Part shown: positions 10,546 to 19,171 of the stretch, piece after piece
Numbering within the stretch: position 1 is the first letter of the stretch
Layout: each line of letters opens with the position of its first letter
Source: Euprymna scolopes
Lineage: Eukaryota > Mollusca > Cephalopoda > Sepiida > Sepiolidae
Length of the DNA: 25,940 nt
Direction of reading: 5' to 3'
NCBI GenBank assembly: GCA_024364805.1
Contig: CM044503.1
Coordinates: 15,716,845 to 15,742,784 of the forward strand
Position numbers and translations under genes: made by a program
The notes under the pieces: model-generated
Told to the model about the DNA's origin: nothing
The model's database searches: none
Seen by the model: the letters and a program-made list of their open reading frames with translations, nothing else

Positions 10546-10822
10546 CACTATAACTTTTGTTGTATAATTTGCCATTTCGAGACAAATAAATACTCATATC
10601 TAGTCAGAAATGGTTGTATTGGATTCTTTGATCATGAAAACCTAGGAATAGTCACCAGATTCATGTTTCTAGGTTGAATAGTTTCCAAGATATTACTAGA
10701 TTTGGTTGGCAGCCATCTTGTAAAATAGCGGAAATGTTTGAAGACTCAAGGTGATCGTTACCCACTCGGACTATAATTGTCCCTTAAACCCTAAGCTTCA
10801 AACTGGTACGAAAATTGAAACT
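10546..10822 (-). repeat. Right terminal inverted repeat
   Basis: Reverse-complement partner of 3845-4122. Shared blocks include GGTTGGCAGCCATCTTGT, ATTCATGTTTCTAGG and AGACAAATAAATA. Identity is high in the middle and lower toward the outer end, consistent with an old insertion. Confidence 0.85.
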
Positions 10823-10860
10823 TTTACAAAAGCTTTAATTGATTGATACCCCCCCCCCCA
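10823..10860. other. Edge sequence and poly-C run
   Basis: A short AT-rich edge outside the inverted repeat, ending in about ten C residues directly before the gap. The homopolymer probably caused the assembly break. Confidence 0.7.
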
Positions 10861-10966
10861 NNNNNNNNNNNNNNNNNNNNNNNNNNNNNNNNNNNNNNNN
10901 NNNNNNNNNNNNNNNNNNNNNNNNNNNNNNNNNNNNNNNNNNNNNNNNNNNNNNNNNNNNNNNNNN
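10861..10966. other. Assembly gap (106 N)
   Basis: Run of N. Frames crossing it are meaningless. Confidence 1.
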
Positions 10967-11385
10967 CTCCCTAGATTATAATATCTACGATTTGCGAACG
11001 AATGTCTATCTTTTATTTGAGCGACTTTTACAAAAATCATGCTATTCCATCCTCTCCTGTGTTTGTTCGTGAAACTAATCAAAAGCGAAGGCAGATTCCT
11101 AGCTTTCGTTCCAGGGGCGTCCAGAAGCAATTAGCTTTGAATACTGTGGAGAGGGGACCCCTCATATCAGACAATTGTTGTTTATTTGGACTCTCCCTTT
11201 TTTTTGTGGGGAGCTGGTTTTTCCCAACATCCTGGGGAAACAAATACGGTGGTCGGAAAGCTGAAAACTTAACTGGCTAACAGCATGATTTCATTTCTGT
11301 TCCTGCGTGAACTCATTCACTTAACTTTCATATTTGCATGTAAACTTTTTGATCGCTAATTTAAACGCTTTTTCACTTCCTCCTG
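10967..11385. other. No recognised feature
   Basis: A 92-codon frame at 11002-11280 shows no family resemblance and has low-complexity tracts. I treat it as chance. Confidence 0.5.
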
Positions 11386-11480
11386 CGTCATAGTGCAGTG
11401 GTAAAATTTCACGTTTTCTTTCATTTTCTTTTCCGCCTTCGCGTCAAGGCTTCGGGTTTGAGCCTACCTGCCTACTAACA
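11386..11480 (+). mobile_element. tRNA-derived SINE head
   Basis: An A-box-like TAGTGCAGTGG (11391-11401) and a B-box-like GGGTTTGAGCC (11454-11464) occur in the order of a tRNA-derived pol III promoter. The 62-base spacing is enlarged by a pyrimidine-rich insert, and there is no cloverleaf-quality acceptor stem, so a SINE fragment is likelier than a functional tRNA. Where its body ends is unclear. Confidence 0.5.
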
Positions 11481-11764
11481 CTTTTTTTCTCCTCACACAC
11501 CTACAAACACCCGGGAAACGCCGGGCACCCCCGCTAGTATCAGATATAACACAAATACTAAACAAAGGAGCGAGTATAACCTAGTTAATTTCTTTTAAGT
11601 CGTGTTCCTGTAATAGCTAGTGCCGCATTTGGGTCATATCAATTACTAAAGGAGATTAGGTATCTGCCTGTCTGAAACCGAAATTATACTCTTACTATCG
11701 TTCAATCTCATATTCAGTTTACGATAGTATTCCAAACTGATATACTATTTTTTAATATTTAATT

Positions 11765-12110
11765 CGGGGGAGGGGGTGAAATGTAGTATCTGTTGTGTTT
11801 TTATGAACCTATACTTCTAGGTATTAGCTCTTTTTTATGAGTGCAATGTGAGATATGATCGTTCGTCACGATACTATTCTCCCAATTATTTTCTTCTCTT
11901 CGAGGGAATGAGAATAATGAAGCATCTTTAATGCCAAGCATTACCCTCTCCTGCTTTGAAGGGGGTTGGGTAGTATCTACTTTGTTGCTATAATACCATC
12001 CCCCCAGGAATTATATTTTCCCCTTTAGAGAATGGGGTAGTATTTTATCGATTCTATTGTCATAAAAACCATCGTTCCAGGCATTACCTTCTCTCTTTAG
12101 GTTAGTCGAG
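11765..12110. repeat. Degenerate tandem repeat
   Basis: Three to four diverged units of about 100 bp share a GGGG-GTAGTAT start, a TTGTYATRAAAACC-like middle and CCAGGNATTA before a CTCTTTAG-like end (for example near 11775, 11967 and 12035). The period is irregular. No coding content. Confidence 0.55.
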
Positions 12111-12154
12111 TATAAAGAGTGGTTTAAACATATTCTACGATAGTAATCACAATT

Positions 12155-12744
12155 GTATACAGTTATGAAGTCCAAATTGATTAACGTAAGATCGAACACG
12201 TATTGTTGGAATTTAATTTAATTGAAATTGGAGAATCCATTTTTTTTTTGCAGAAGGAAAATAATTTGTGTGAAAGAAAAACATTTTCTTTTAAACATCA
12301 GCGAAAAAAAAAAAATAATAAAATAAAAATGGCCGACAACAACTTTCGTAATAGTCCGAATGATGACCGCGTTTTCACGCTCTTTGTACAAATGAATTCG
12401 TTTAATAAACAAAACAAAGAATAACATACAAACTTAAAGGAATTCTTGTTAATTGAACAACAAATGTTTAAAAGGAGTTTGTAAACAAAAATGTTTGCGT
12501 TTAGTAAGTGTTGAAAATTAACACCTGAAGTTATTGACATCATTAAATCTAGAACAAATAGGCTAAATATGAAGAGCGTTGAAGTAGACGTATTTGTCTA
12601 TTGTTTGCTATGTAATAATTTTCATATTTTTTTTTGTCGTTCTTTTCCACCTACTGTTTTCATGAATTAATGTCTTCATTTTCTTGCGTCTCTTTGAAAG
12701 GTTTTAGAACTTTTTAAAACTAGATACGTGATTTATAATTTTTG
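12155..12744 (+). repeat. Dispersed repeat, copy B
   Basis: Direct-orientation counterpart of 2215-2796, about 9.94 kb downstream. Matching begins at TATACAGTTATGAAGTCC and ends after AAAACTAGATACGTG. Differences are scattered substitutions and small indels. Confidence 0.9.
12203..12424 (+). CDS. Small frame conserved between two repeat copies (copy B)
   Basis: A 73-codon frame whose last ~60 codons match copy A in the same frame. Both contain ENN-CERKTF and then MADNNFRNSPNDDRVFT, QMNSF and KQNK. The internal ATG (12329) has the same strong start context. The copies differ by two net three-base indels, which keep the frame. Function unknown, and a chance-conserved frame in AT-rich repeat DNA remains possible. 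Confidence 0.22.
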   Translation: MLEFNLIEIGESIFFLQKENNLCERKTFSFKHQRKKKNNKIKMADNNFRNSPNDDRVFTLFVQMNSFNKQNKE

Positions 12745-12956
12745 GACAAATTAGCATAGCATAAGAATATCAGGACATATATATATATACGGACGAACCA
12801 CAATCACATCTCTCCAAACTCTTTTGTTACCTGTAACGCTTATTAGCGTATGTATCGTTCCTTTGGGACATTTGATGTTGATAACATAGCCAACACAGTT
12901 CAAATCATTGATAACAGTTTTAATCCACCTTTCTTTCAGTCAAACTCTTTCTCTCT

Positions 12957-12958
<2 letters not shown>
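12745..12958. other. Short (AT)n and unassigned sequence
   Basis: Contains a small (AT)n at about 12774-12789. Nothing else is recognised. Confidence 0.5.

Positions 12959-13045
<87 letters not shown>
12959..13045. repeat. (TA)n microsatellite
   Basis: About 43 uninterrupted TA units. It abuts the end of the minus-strand SINE-like unit at 13044-13220, where it may serve as, or have grown from, the 3' tail. Confidence 0.97.
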
Positions 13046-13048
<3 letters not shown>

Positions 13049-13125
13049 TTTTTTGCTATAATAATTAAATACTTACAGACACTAGTGTTTCATCCTTTCG
13101 GGAATCTTTAGCGCAGTTTGTCCCG
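13044..13125 (-). repeat. ~82-bp repeat, copy 1
   Basis: Almost identical to 13388-13470 in the same orientation, sharing TTTGCTATAATAATTAAATA and CACTAGTGTTTCATCC. On the minus strand it follows a tRNA-like head and so looks like the SINE body. Confidence 0.85.
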
Positions 13126-13220
13126 ATTAACAATAGTCGAACGATTCGAACCCCGCAACACGAGACATCTCTGGCCCGATTAGTAAAGACCGTATCAATT
13201 CGGCTACCATTAACCGCGTC
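13126..13220 (-). mobile_element. tRNA-derived SINE head
   Basis: On the minus strand a B-box GGGGTTCGAATC (13143-13154) lies downstream of an A-box-like GGTTAATGGTAGCC (13202-13215). The body continues into the 82-bp repeat and then the (TA)n tract, giving head, body and simple-repeat tail in the usual SINE order. Confidence 0.6.
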
Positions 13221-13387
13221 AAATAACGTTGAATTTAAACATTTTAATTTTAAATGTTCATTTACGTCAGTCAGACAGTGATCTAATCGTTATACGATGA
13301 TCTATGCATAAGAGCTAAGTTGACTAAGTTTAATTCAACTGAAAGTACTCAACGATAAGAAATGAATTTCTTAAAGGGGCTGTCATA

Positions 13388-13471
13388 ATTATTTTTTTGC
13401 TATAATAATTAAATACCTACAGACACTAGTGTTTCATCCTTTCGGGAATCTTCAGTGCAGGGTGTCACGAT

Positions 13472-13472
<1 letters not shown>
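13388..13472 (-). repeat. ~82-bp repeat, copy 2
   Basis: Second copy of 13044-13125, 344 bases downstream, ending in a (CA)n tract instead of a tRNA-like head. It is probably a truncated SINE body. Confidence 0.85.

Positions 13473-13516
<44 letters not shown>
13473..13516. repeat. (CA)n microsatellite
   Basis: About 21 CA units followed by a short TATACATATATA stretch. Confidence 0.97.
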
Positions 13517-13522
<6 letters not shown>

Positions 13523-15404
13523 TATATAGTAAGTGCTCAATACGTAAACGCGAGACAACCACAAAATTCTCGCATAAGCCTGATGAATCCTAGCGTGGAT
13601 GAAACGTGGATTACTCAGTGTAGCTTAATCGCCATATATATTTTATAACTTACTACCTAACTCTACCTACATACTGAGCACTATTGAAGTAAATACTTAA
13701 AGTTTACGCATAAATTCATAGTTTCGTATATGTATTTAAGTTTTTAACCTTTAAAACTATACAAAAAAAACTTTTTTATCGTTCGTTAGAAAACCATCTA
13801 GTCAGTAAGTCATTTAATCACCTGCAATCACTGCATCAACTCTGTACTGACATGCAGAAGTTCAAGTGTAATGTGAACAGGCATCTTGTTGCGCAACTCC
13901 CTACATAGTATCCCTGCAACTTAAGTTCCTGAGAATAGCGTCCTACATAAAAGTGGCACTGTGCCTTGTTTGGGGTGAAAATGTAATAATAAAAAAGTTG
14001 CCGTTCATGATTGTCTGGCTTGAATGCAGACTACTATTTAAAACAGAAATCAGAAAAGTAGAAAAGAAATTCAAGCATGAACTTTGCAAATCGCATACAC
14101 TTATTGTTTAAAATAAAAACATAACACAAATCAAAATTTAAAAATAAAACAAAAATAACCTACTTTCTTTCAATGGTTCGTAAATAATTACATTTTCACG
14201 GTGTAAGTGGTGTCAGTGATAGTAGATATGAGCGTGAGAGTGAAAATCTTGTCTTTTTCGCTGCTATATATCGGGACCCTACGTCAGAAAGTATTGATTA
14301 AGTTAGCTATGGCGAAGTTTGACGAGGTCAGCACATGTCAGCATAACCCAGATGTGTAAAGCTTTCGGGGATCAGAGGTGAATAGAAAATAGGTGGCAAA
14401 GCCAGGTAAACAGGTTAAACACGCTAAAAAAGCAGATATCAAACGATATTGCAATATATGGCATCACGTTTTCGATCAAAAGAAAAAGGGTCTCTAGTTC
14501 ATCATCCAGCTGGAAGTTCCTGTTTACTTTGCCTCCCTACCAGGGTCGTTTTTTTTTTAATGTGGAGAAAAGGAACAAAAATAAAAATTGTCTCAGTCGT
14601 GAAGGATTTCTCCTCCACTAAACGAGAACAAAAAAAAATGACGTGTGGCATCAGAACAAATACTACACTTTGGTCTTGGCCCGAAAACGGACAGAAAACA
14701 CAAATGATGTAGAAGCTGAATCTAAACTGAATATTACCTAGAGATTCTGTCCGTGCGTCGTTCATTCTTTACAGTAAGTTAAGATAGACAGCGAGTAAAT
14801 AATTAATTAATTACGCGGTCTCTCTCCTCAAAATGAAATTCTCTCCGCAAATAAACCTTGAAAATTTAGTAAAGCTTCTTGTGTCCTTCAGTGAACGAAA
14901 ATTTTATTTTGCACAAGTTAAAAAGACAATCACGGCCAGATATGAAGCGAAGGCAAGAAGCAACTATGAAAGAAAGAGCAGAACGTCTAAACTCCTTGTG
15001 CAACTTATGTATAACGAGACTTTATTTGGTTTATCCGATTATTTGATCGCTCACGAGCAAGAACCAGCGTGTGCGATCACTCTTCGTTTTATGTAAATGT
15101 AATCTAGCGCGCTAATGGTTGGTAAATAGGAGGAAAAAGAGGAAGGGGAGGAGAATGGTTCGGGGTAAGGCATTCTTTTGGTGCTGTTCAATTTGGAGCA
15201 TGTAGGATTGCTGGTATCCTTTCTTTCCATTCTTATTCCGCATCATTGGAATATTTTGTCGCAGTTATGTTGAGATGTTGGAATTTATCTCGACCATGCT
15301 AAAGTCATGTCGCGAGGTAGAACATAAAGGATACTGTACTCAAGAAATTGTTTTCAAAAGTGTATTAATGCGGGGGCTTAACATCACAAAACATTCGACT
15401 TGTG

Positions 15405-15406
<2 letters not shown>
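13517..15406. other. Long stretch with no recognised gene
   Basis: Near 13577, CCTGATGAATCC followed by GATGAAACGTGG (from 13602) resembles a SINE core (CCTGAAGAAG...GAAACGT). At 14833-15096 there is an 87-codon frame beginning MKFSPQINLENL after an AAAATGA start context. I do not recognise it, and it has no supporting motif or intron signal. The rest is AT-rich with poly-T or poly-A runs. Confidence 0.45.

Positions 15407-15443
<37 letters not shown>
15407..15443. repeat. (TA)n microsatellite
   Basis: About 18 TA units. Confidence 0.97.
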
Positions 15444-15445
<2 letters not shown>

Positions 15446-15599
15446 CACGACTGATCTCATCAAGATTGCTACACAAGCAACGCAAGATTATCGTGACATA
15501 AAACTAACGTTTAATGTTGGGATATATGAGCATTGGCGTAGCAAGGAAGAGAAAAGGATGAGGCAAGCTTCTTAACATGTTATTTTTCATGAATTTACT

Positions 15600-16290
15600 T
15601 CTTTTTAGTTAACTTTTATTGGTCCCCTGACAAAAGGAGGGTGGACTTGTAAATTCACCCTTGTCTGTTCGTCCGTTCGTCTGTCCGCACTTTTTTCAAT
15701 AACTACGCCTTGGAATTTTTTGAGATTTTGCACAAACATTAAACATAATATGAATAAAAAGTAACAGAACGGATTTTCCGGGAAAACTATGGTTGCCCCC
15801 CTCCCACCCTCTCTAGATGTCTTTCGGGTTAAAATGGCTAAAATTGACACTTTTGTGTTTAGTAAAAAAACTTTGATGCCTTGGATTTTTTAAAAACTTT
15901 CTGAAAAGTTGTAACTAACTGATTTCTATATAATTTTGTTTGTCTATACTTCGCAATAATTCTTGGGTGTGTCCCAGGGGGCCTCTTAGGGCTAATAAAA
16001 CCCCTCCATTTTTGGGAGTATTTTACCATATTTGTCCAAACTTTTCTGTGTATGTCTATTTAGCAGTTTTGCATGGTGCTGAACTTAAATTTAAATATGT
16101 TAAGGCCTTGGGAACTTTTAAGGCTAAATGGTGGTGGGGGGCAGATGATAGACATAGTCATTTCCTTTTTGCATGGTGCAGAAATCAAATTTACATATGT
16201 TAAGGCCTAGAACTGCACCGTTTGTTCATTTTCACCAGGATTTGTACGTCCCCCTGGGATTTTGGGGATAAATGGGAGGGGGGGAATAAC
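15600..16290. repeat. Degenerate internally repeated, pyrimidine-rich repeat
   Basis: Begins with TCTGTTCGTCCGTTCGTCTG-type sequence (about 15663) and GCCTTGGAATTTTTTGAGA. It then has loosely repeated blocks. TTTTGCATGGTGCTGAAC (about 16067) recurs as TTTTGCATGGTGCAGAAA (about 16168), each followed by ATATGTTAAGGCCT. GCCTTGGAATTTTTT, GCCTTGGATTTTTT and GGCCTTGGGAACTTTT also echo each other. Similar sequence is common in marine-invertebrate intergenic DNA, to my memory. No protein. Confidence 0.6.
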
Positions 16291-16369
16291 TTTTATGTTT
16301 TATTATGAACGAGATGAACATACAAGGCGTGAGGACAGACGGCGTGTAATCTAAAGTCGAAAGATTGTG

Positions 16370-16735
16370 ATTTTTTTTAGACCAGGATTGATAATTTATA
16401 TTATTTAGATTAATCGTAATACTATTAGCATTTTCATAGTAATTCTCACAGCGTTTTGACCGATGTAATCCCCGACTTTCTTCAGGTGTTTCTAGTCGAA
16501 CTCGGGAATCTCTCTGTCGAATTCGGAATCTGCACGGAGCTTCGAATGGGGTCATCTATTTAATCCACGGGGATAGCATTCCTCGTTCTGTCAGCCATGG
16601 TCTGATAAAAATTTTCATTAATTCGCAATTGTAGTTTTAGTATCGCCCGCACCGAGGATTGAACCCTTAACCTCCAGATGAGTGCGACTTAAAACTAAAT
16701 TTTACCTAGTACTTTATTCGTTACGCCACAGGTCC
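16370..16735 (-). mobile_element. tRNA-derived SINE with metaSINE-like core
   Basis: On the minus strand an A-box TGTGGCGTAACG (16719-16730) and a B-box GGGTTCAATCC (16656-16666) form the head. About 150 bases later comes the core ATTCCCGAGTTCGAC, CCTGAAGAAAGTCG and CAAAACGCTGTGAGAA (about 16443-16520), and then an A-run near 16371-16378. The core resembles the central domain shared by several marine-invertebrate metaSINEs. The length of ~365 bp is typical. A 107-codon minus frame overlapping it is SINE sequence, not a gene. Confidence 0.7.
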
Positions 16736-16744
16736 ATGAAGATT

Positions 16745-16848
16745 CCTGAGTTAGACATAAATATTCCCGAGTTCAACAAGATACACCCGAAGAAGGTCGA
16801 AGGTTGTATCGTCCAAAACATTGTGAAAATAACACTCACGATGCATAA
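16745..16848 (+). mobile_element. Second SINE core, opposite orientation
   Basis: ATTCCCGAGTTCAACAAG, ACACCCGAAGAAGGTCGA and CCAAAACATTGTGAAAATAA on the plus strand match the core of the neighbouring minus-strand SINE. No tRNA-like head precedes it directly, because the neighbour's head occupies that place. It is therefore a truncated copy, arranged head-to-head with the neighbour. Confidence 0.65.
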
Positions 16849-17459
16849 TAAAAATGTTTGAATAATACAAATAATTCAATCTTTATCTCAAAATTCATAA
16901 AATTTCGACTTCAGGTTATTCGCTTGCCCCATATAATCATGGTCTTTATAATAAAATGCAAAAGTTATTCCCAAAGAACGTGATCAACAAGTTAACAGAA
17001 ACAACGATTCAACTTTTAACGTAAATGAACTAAAGAATAATGAAAATAAACTAAAACAGCGTAAATTTACGAAAAAAAAGGCCAAAGAGAAGCTATCATC
17101 TCATCCTGTTCTCTTTGCTACACTGCTGTCCATATATCCCAACGTTAAACTTGTTTTCATGGCCATAAAGAATAGTCTTATATTGTTAGTGTTGTTTTTG
17201 TTGCGCATCAGTCAATGACTTTCGAAAATATCGGCGAAAAAAGTGATCCCCTCTTTGTAGAAAAATGGCCAGTTGATAGTGAAGGAATTACTGTTTGTAG
17301 CCAATTTGTGATATTTGTCATCAAGATGATACCGATCTTGTAAAAATCCGTCGCCTCTGTCGAAAGTTTTAGGCATACATATATACATACATACATTTAA
17401 ACAGACAGGTGATATTTATATTATAGAAGATTATAGATTATTACTAGAAGGATATCGGG
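16849..17459. other. No recognised feature
   Basis: AT-rich. A 62-codon minus-strand frame (17208-17396) has no recognised motif. A short (ATAC)n patch lies at about 17375-17395. Confidence 0.5.
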
Positions 17460-17594
17460 TACTTAAGGAGGGGCCACGCGAAGGTTCTCAACGTTTCTTA
17501 AATAAAAGTATTTTTGTGGAACGACCTGGATTCGAACTTGGCATACCCAGGTTGTCAGTTCGTGTCGTTAACCACTGAGTCATCGCCACCTTCC
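17460..17594 (-). mobile_element. tRNA-derived SINE head
   Basis: On the minus strand TGACTCAGTGGTTAAC (17567-17582) is a near-ideal A-box region, and AGTTCGAATCCAG (17525-17537) a near-ideal B-box. The 3' half forms a plausible T-arm, but the 5' flank GGAAGGTGGCGA does not pair with the 3' flank as a complete acceptor stem. It is therefore called a SINE head rather than a tRNA. Its body would run toward lower coordinates, but I cannot place the end. Confidence 0.65.
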
Positions 17595-17900
17595 GTTTTT
17601 GTTTTGTGGTTTTAGAACAAACAGTTGCACCACGATGCTCGCTCATTCATTGTGGCCAAAAGTTCCAATCCAGCATGTCTTAATCGTAATATGAGATATC
17701 CAAACTAATGTATTTATTAAATATTGAAGGGAGTGTTTGGATAGTGACATCCCAAAAGTCAGTGGTAACCTAAAAGCGGAAGTTGATAAAACCACGGGTA
17801 TTTCGAATGATGGAGTCTTCAGTCTCTTGTTTTACTGACGACTGAAGCAAGCGGAACCGAAATATGCTGTTCTCGTGTAGCTACATGTAACAGGACAAGC
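17595..17900. other. No recognised feature
   Basis: Unassigned sequence between the SINE head and the (TATC)n tract. Confidence 0.5.
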
Positions 17901-17901
17901 G

Positions 17902-17937
<36 letters not shown>
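17901..17937. repeat. (TATC)n microsatellite
   Basis: About nine TATC/TCTA tetranucleotide units. Confidence 0.97.
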
Positions 17938-18289
17938 CTGTAACACATAAGAAGTTAATGTTTTCTATTTCTGCTTCAAATAAATATTGTTAAAAAAAAA
18001 CTAAGTGTTCGCATCCAAGTGCTTTTTATCAACAGCTGAAAGTCAACTTAAGTTTCGCAATTATGATAGCAAATAGAAAAGGTCACGTGTGTAGCTTGTA
18101 ATGGAAATCGCTCTAGATATGGCATGTAATGTAATAGATGGTTATAGCAAATAGAAAAGATGTTTATTTGCCTTAGTATTGAAAAGCCATTTAATTTCAT
18201 TTTGTTTAATAGAAACATTTAATTTCTTAATCATAATGGTATGACTAGATGTATAAGTCATCAATGTTTCCAATTTTGAGTTATGGTGA
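17938..18289. other. Unassigned; possibly upstream hAT remains
   Basis: A minus-strand 67-codon frame (18142-18345) overlaps the hAT fragment in antisense and has no recognisable motif. TAGCAAATAGAAAAG occurs twice (about 18066 and 18145), a small local duplication. Confidence 0.4.
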
Positions 18290-18592
18290 GAAACAAAACC
18301 AGGAAGCCTTTTCAGTGATTGTGATCTTGAAATTGAAATAATCACAACTTTTCGATTTCTGTCATCAAAACGTATTCAAAACGTAAGTAAAAGAAAAGCC
18401 ATCAAAACCATACCGCAATTGTCAACCTCGTACCTATGTGAACTGGGATTTTCTTACCTAAACAACATAAAAAAAACAAAAAAAAAAAACATGGAAGACA
18501 AACATATTAAAGAAAAGTTACGAATGTGCTTCTCACATTCGTCCATTATGGCAGCACTAGTTAAGAAACACCAGGCAAAACTGCCTCACTAA
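18290..18592 (+). pseudogene. hAT transposase C-terminal fragment
   Basis: An open frame without its own ATG runs 100 codons to a natural stop (18590-18592). It contains STSYLCELGFSYLNNIKK, then DKHIKEKLRMC, then a short tail ending in Lys-Leu-Pro-His. This is the C-terminal dimerisation region of hAT-superfamily transposases of the ZBED5/FAM200/Charlie-like type, where the pattern is STYLCE-GFS-L then a basic linker then D-LR--L. The adjacent AIKTIPQL fits the preceding helix. The region is uninterrupted, but everything upstream (zinc finger, catalytic DDE domain) is absent or unrecognisable, so it is a truncated relic. A T-rich/A-rich run inside (near 18471-18490) codes a Lys tract. Confidence 0.72.
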
Positions 18593-18727
18593 CATTTACC
18601 ATTATTATACTATGTAATACATTTGAATACAGGAAATACTGATTTATATGAATAAAATTCTCACTATGCATTCAAAATGTATTTAGTAATTCCAAATGTA
18701 ATGCATTCTATTTTTTAATTTAAAAAT

Positions 18728-19171
18728 TTGAAGAGCGACGAAGACGGGAGTGGTGCCATTAAAACGAGTAACTTTCTTGCCCTGAAATTTATTTTTCTAC
18801 ATAGTCATCACCATTTTCAATGCACTTCTGACAGCAACGAGTTGTGTCTGTTCATGGGAGTCTGGAGCGCGCTTTGTCACTTACATCTCGTTCACCACTC
18901 TGAAATCGACGAATTCATCTCCTAACTGTGCTGACATTAACTGCATCGGTTTCGCAAACATTAACCAGGTGTCAGTGAATGTTAATCGGTTCAATTTTTT
19001 CTGCACGGAGAAATTCAATGACGCAACTCTGTGCACATCCATGACAGGTGCTGCTTTCCTCAAGTCATGAATGCATAAGTTTAATGGTCATAACAATGCA
19101 ATTTGCAATAGTCTCTGATCCATTCGGGCGGAATAAAAAATAGGGGCATTAATTTTTGAACGCTCCTTGTA
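18728..19171 (-). mobile_element. Internally deleted mariner-like element
   Basis: From 19171 the minus strand begins TACAAGGAGCGTTCAAAAAT, a mariner-like terminal repeat. It then reads VIEFLRAEKIEPINIH, NVSTVRR and FQSGERDVSDKARS (about 19023-18862), the N-terminal helix-turn-helix region of SETMAR-type mariner transposases. Within a few codons it reads KCIENGDDYVEK (about 18825-18795), which is the extreme C-terminus of the same protein. The whole catalytic middle, some 200 residues or more, is missing, and stops interrupt the rest. It is therefore a non-autonomous deletion derivative. The low-coordinate end is uncertain: a GAGCG near 18731-18737 may be a decayed second terminal repeat. Confidence 0.72.

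Larger units (their letters stand above)
3845..10822. mobile_element. Putative TIR-bounded fossil element carrying a multicopy gene family
   Basis: Two diverged inverted repeats (3845-4122 and 10546-10822) face each other and enclose one long broken gene remnant (about 4310-9210) read left to right. Removing the two LINE insertions would leave roughly 5.4 kb, a compact repeat-gene-repeat layout like a cut-and-paste DNA element. I see no capsid, polymerase or integrase sequence, and I do not recognise a standard transposase. No clear target-site duplication can be read at the outer edges. The right edge abuts a poly-C run and an assembly gap. The element is old and broken in many places. An alternative is that the inverted repeats are unrelated dispersed copies that happen to flank the gene. 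Confidence 0.55.

Noticed and set aside
10798-11130. Frames spanning the N run
   Set aside because: They are translated through unknown bases and have no recognisable content on either side.
2215-12744. The two ~590-bp direct repeats as LTRs of one retroelement
   Set aside because: No TG...CA ends, primer-binding site or polypurine tract at the inner edges. The interior is explained by unrelated elements (LINE, inverted-repeat element, SINEs).
12850-13068. 72-codon frame with a long Tyr-Ile tract
   Set aside because: It is translation of the (TA)n microsatellite. The same applies to 23962-24228.
14833-15096. 87-codon frame beginning MKFSPQINLENL
   Set aside because: Moderately long for this composition and has an acceptable start, but no motif, homology or neighbouring exon signal. 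Left as unassigned sequence.
16232-16555. 107-codon minus-strand frame with an Arg-rich start
   Set aside because: Its N-terminal half coincides with the SINE body and core, so it is not a host protein.
17520-17594. Functional tRNA genes at the A/B-box regions (also 13126-13220, 16640-16735, 21958-22028)
   Set aside because: Internal promoter boxes are good but acceptor stems do not pair properly, and some lead into SINE bodies. They are tRNA-derived SINE heads.
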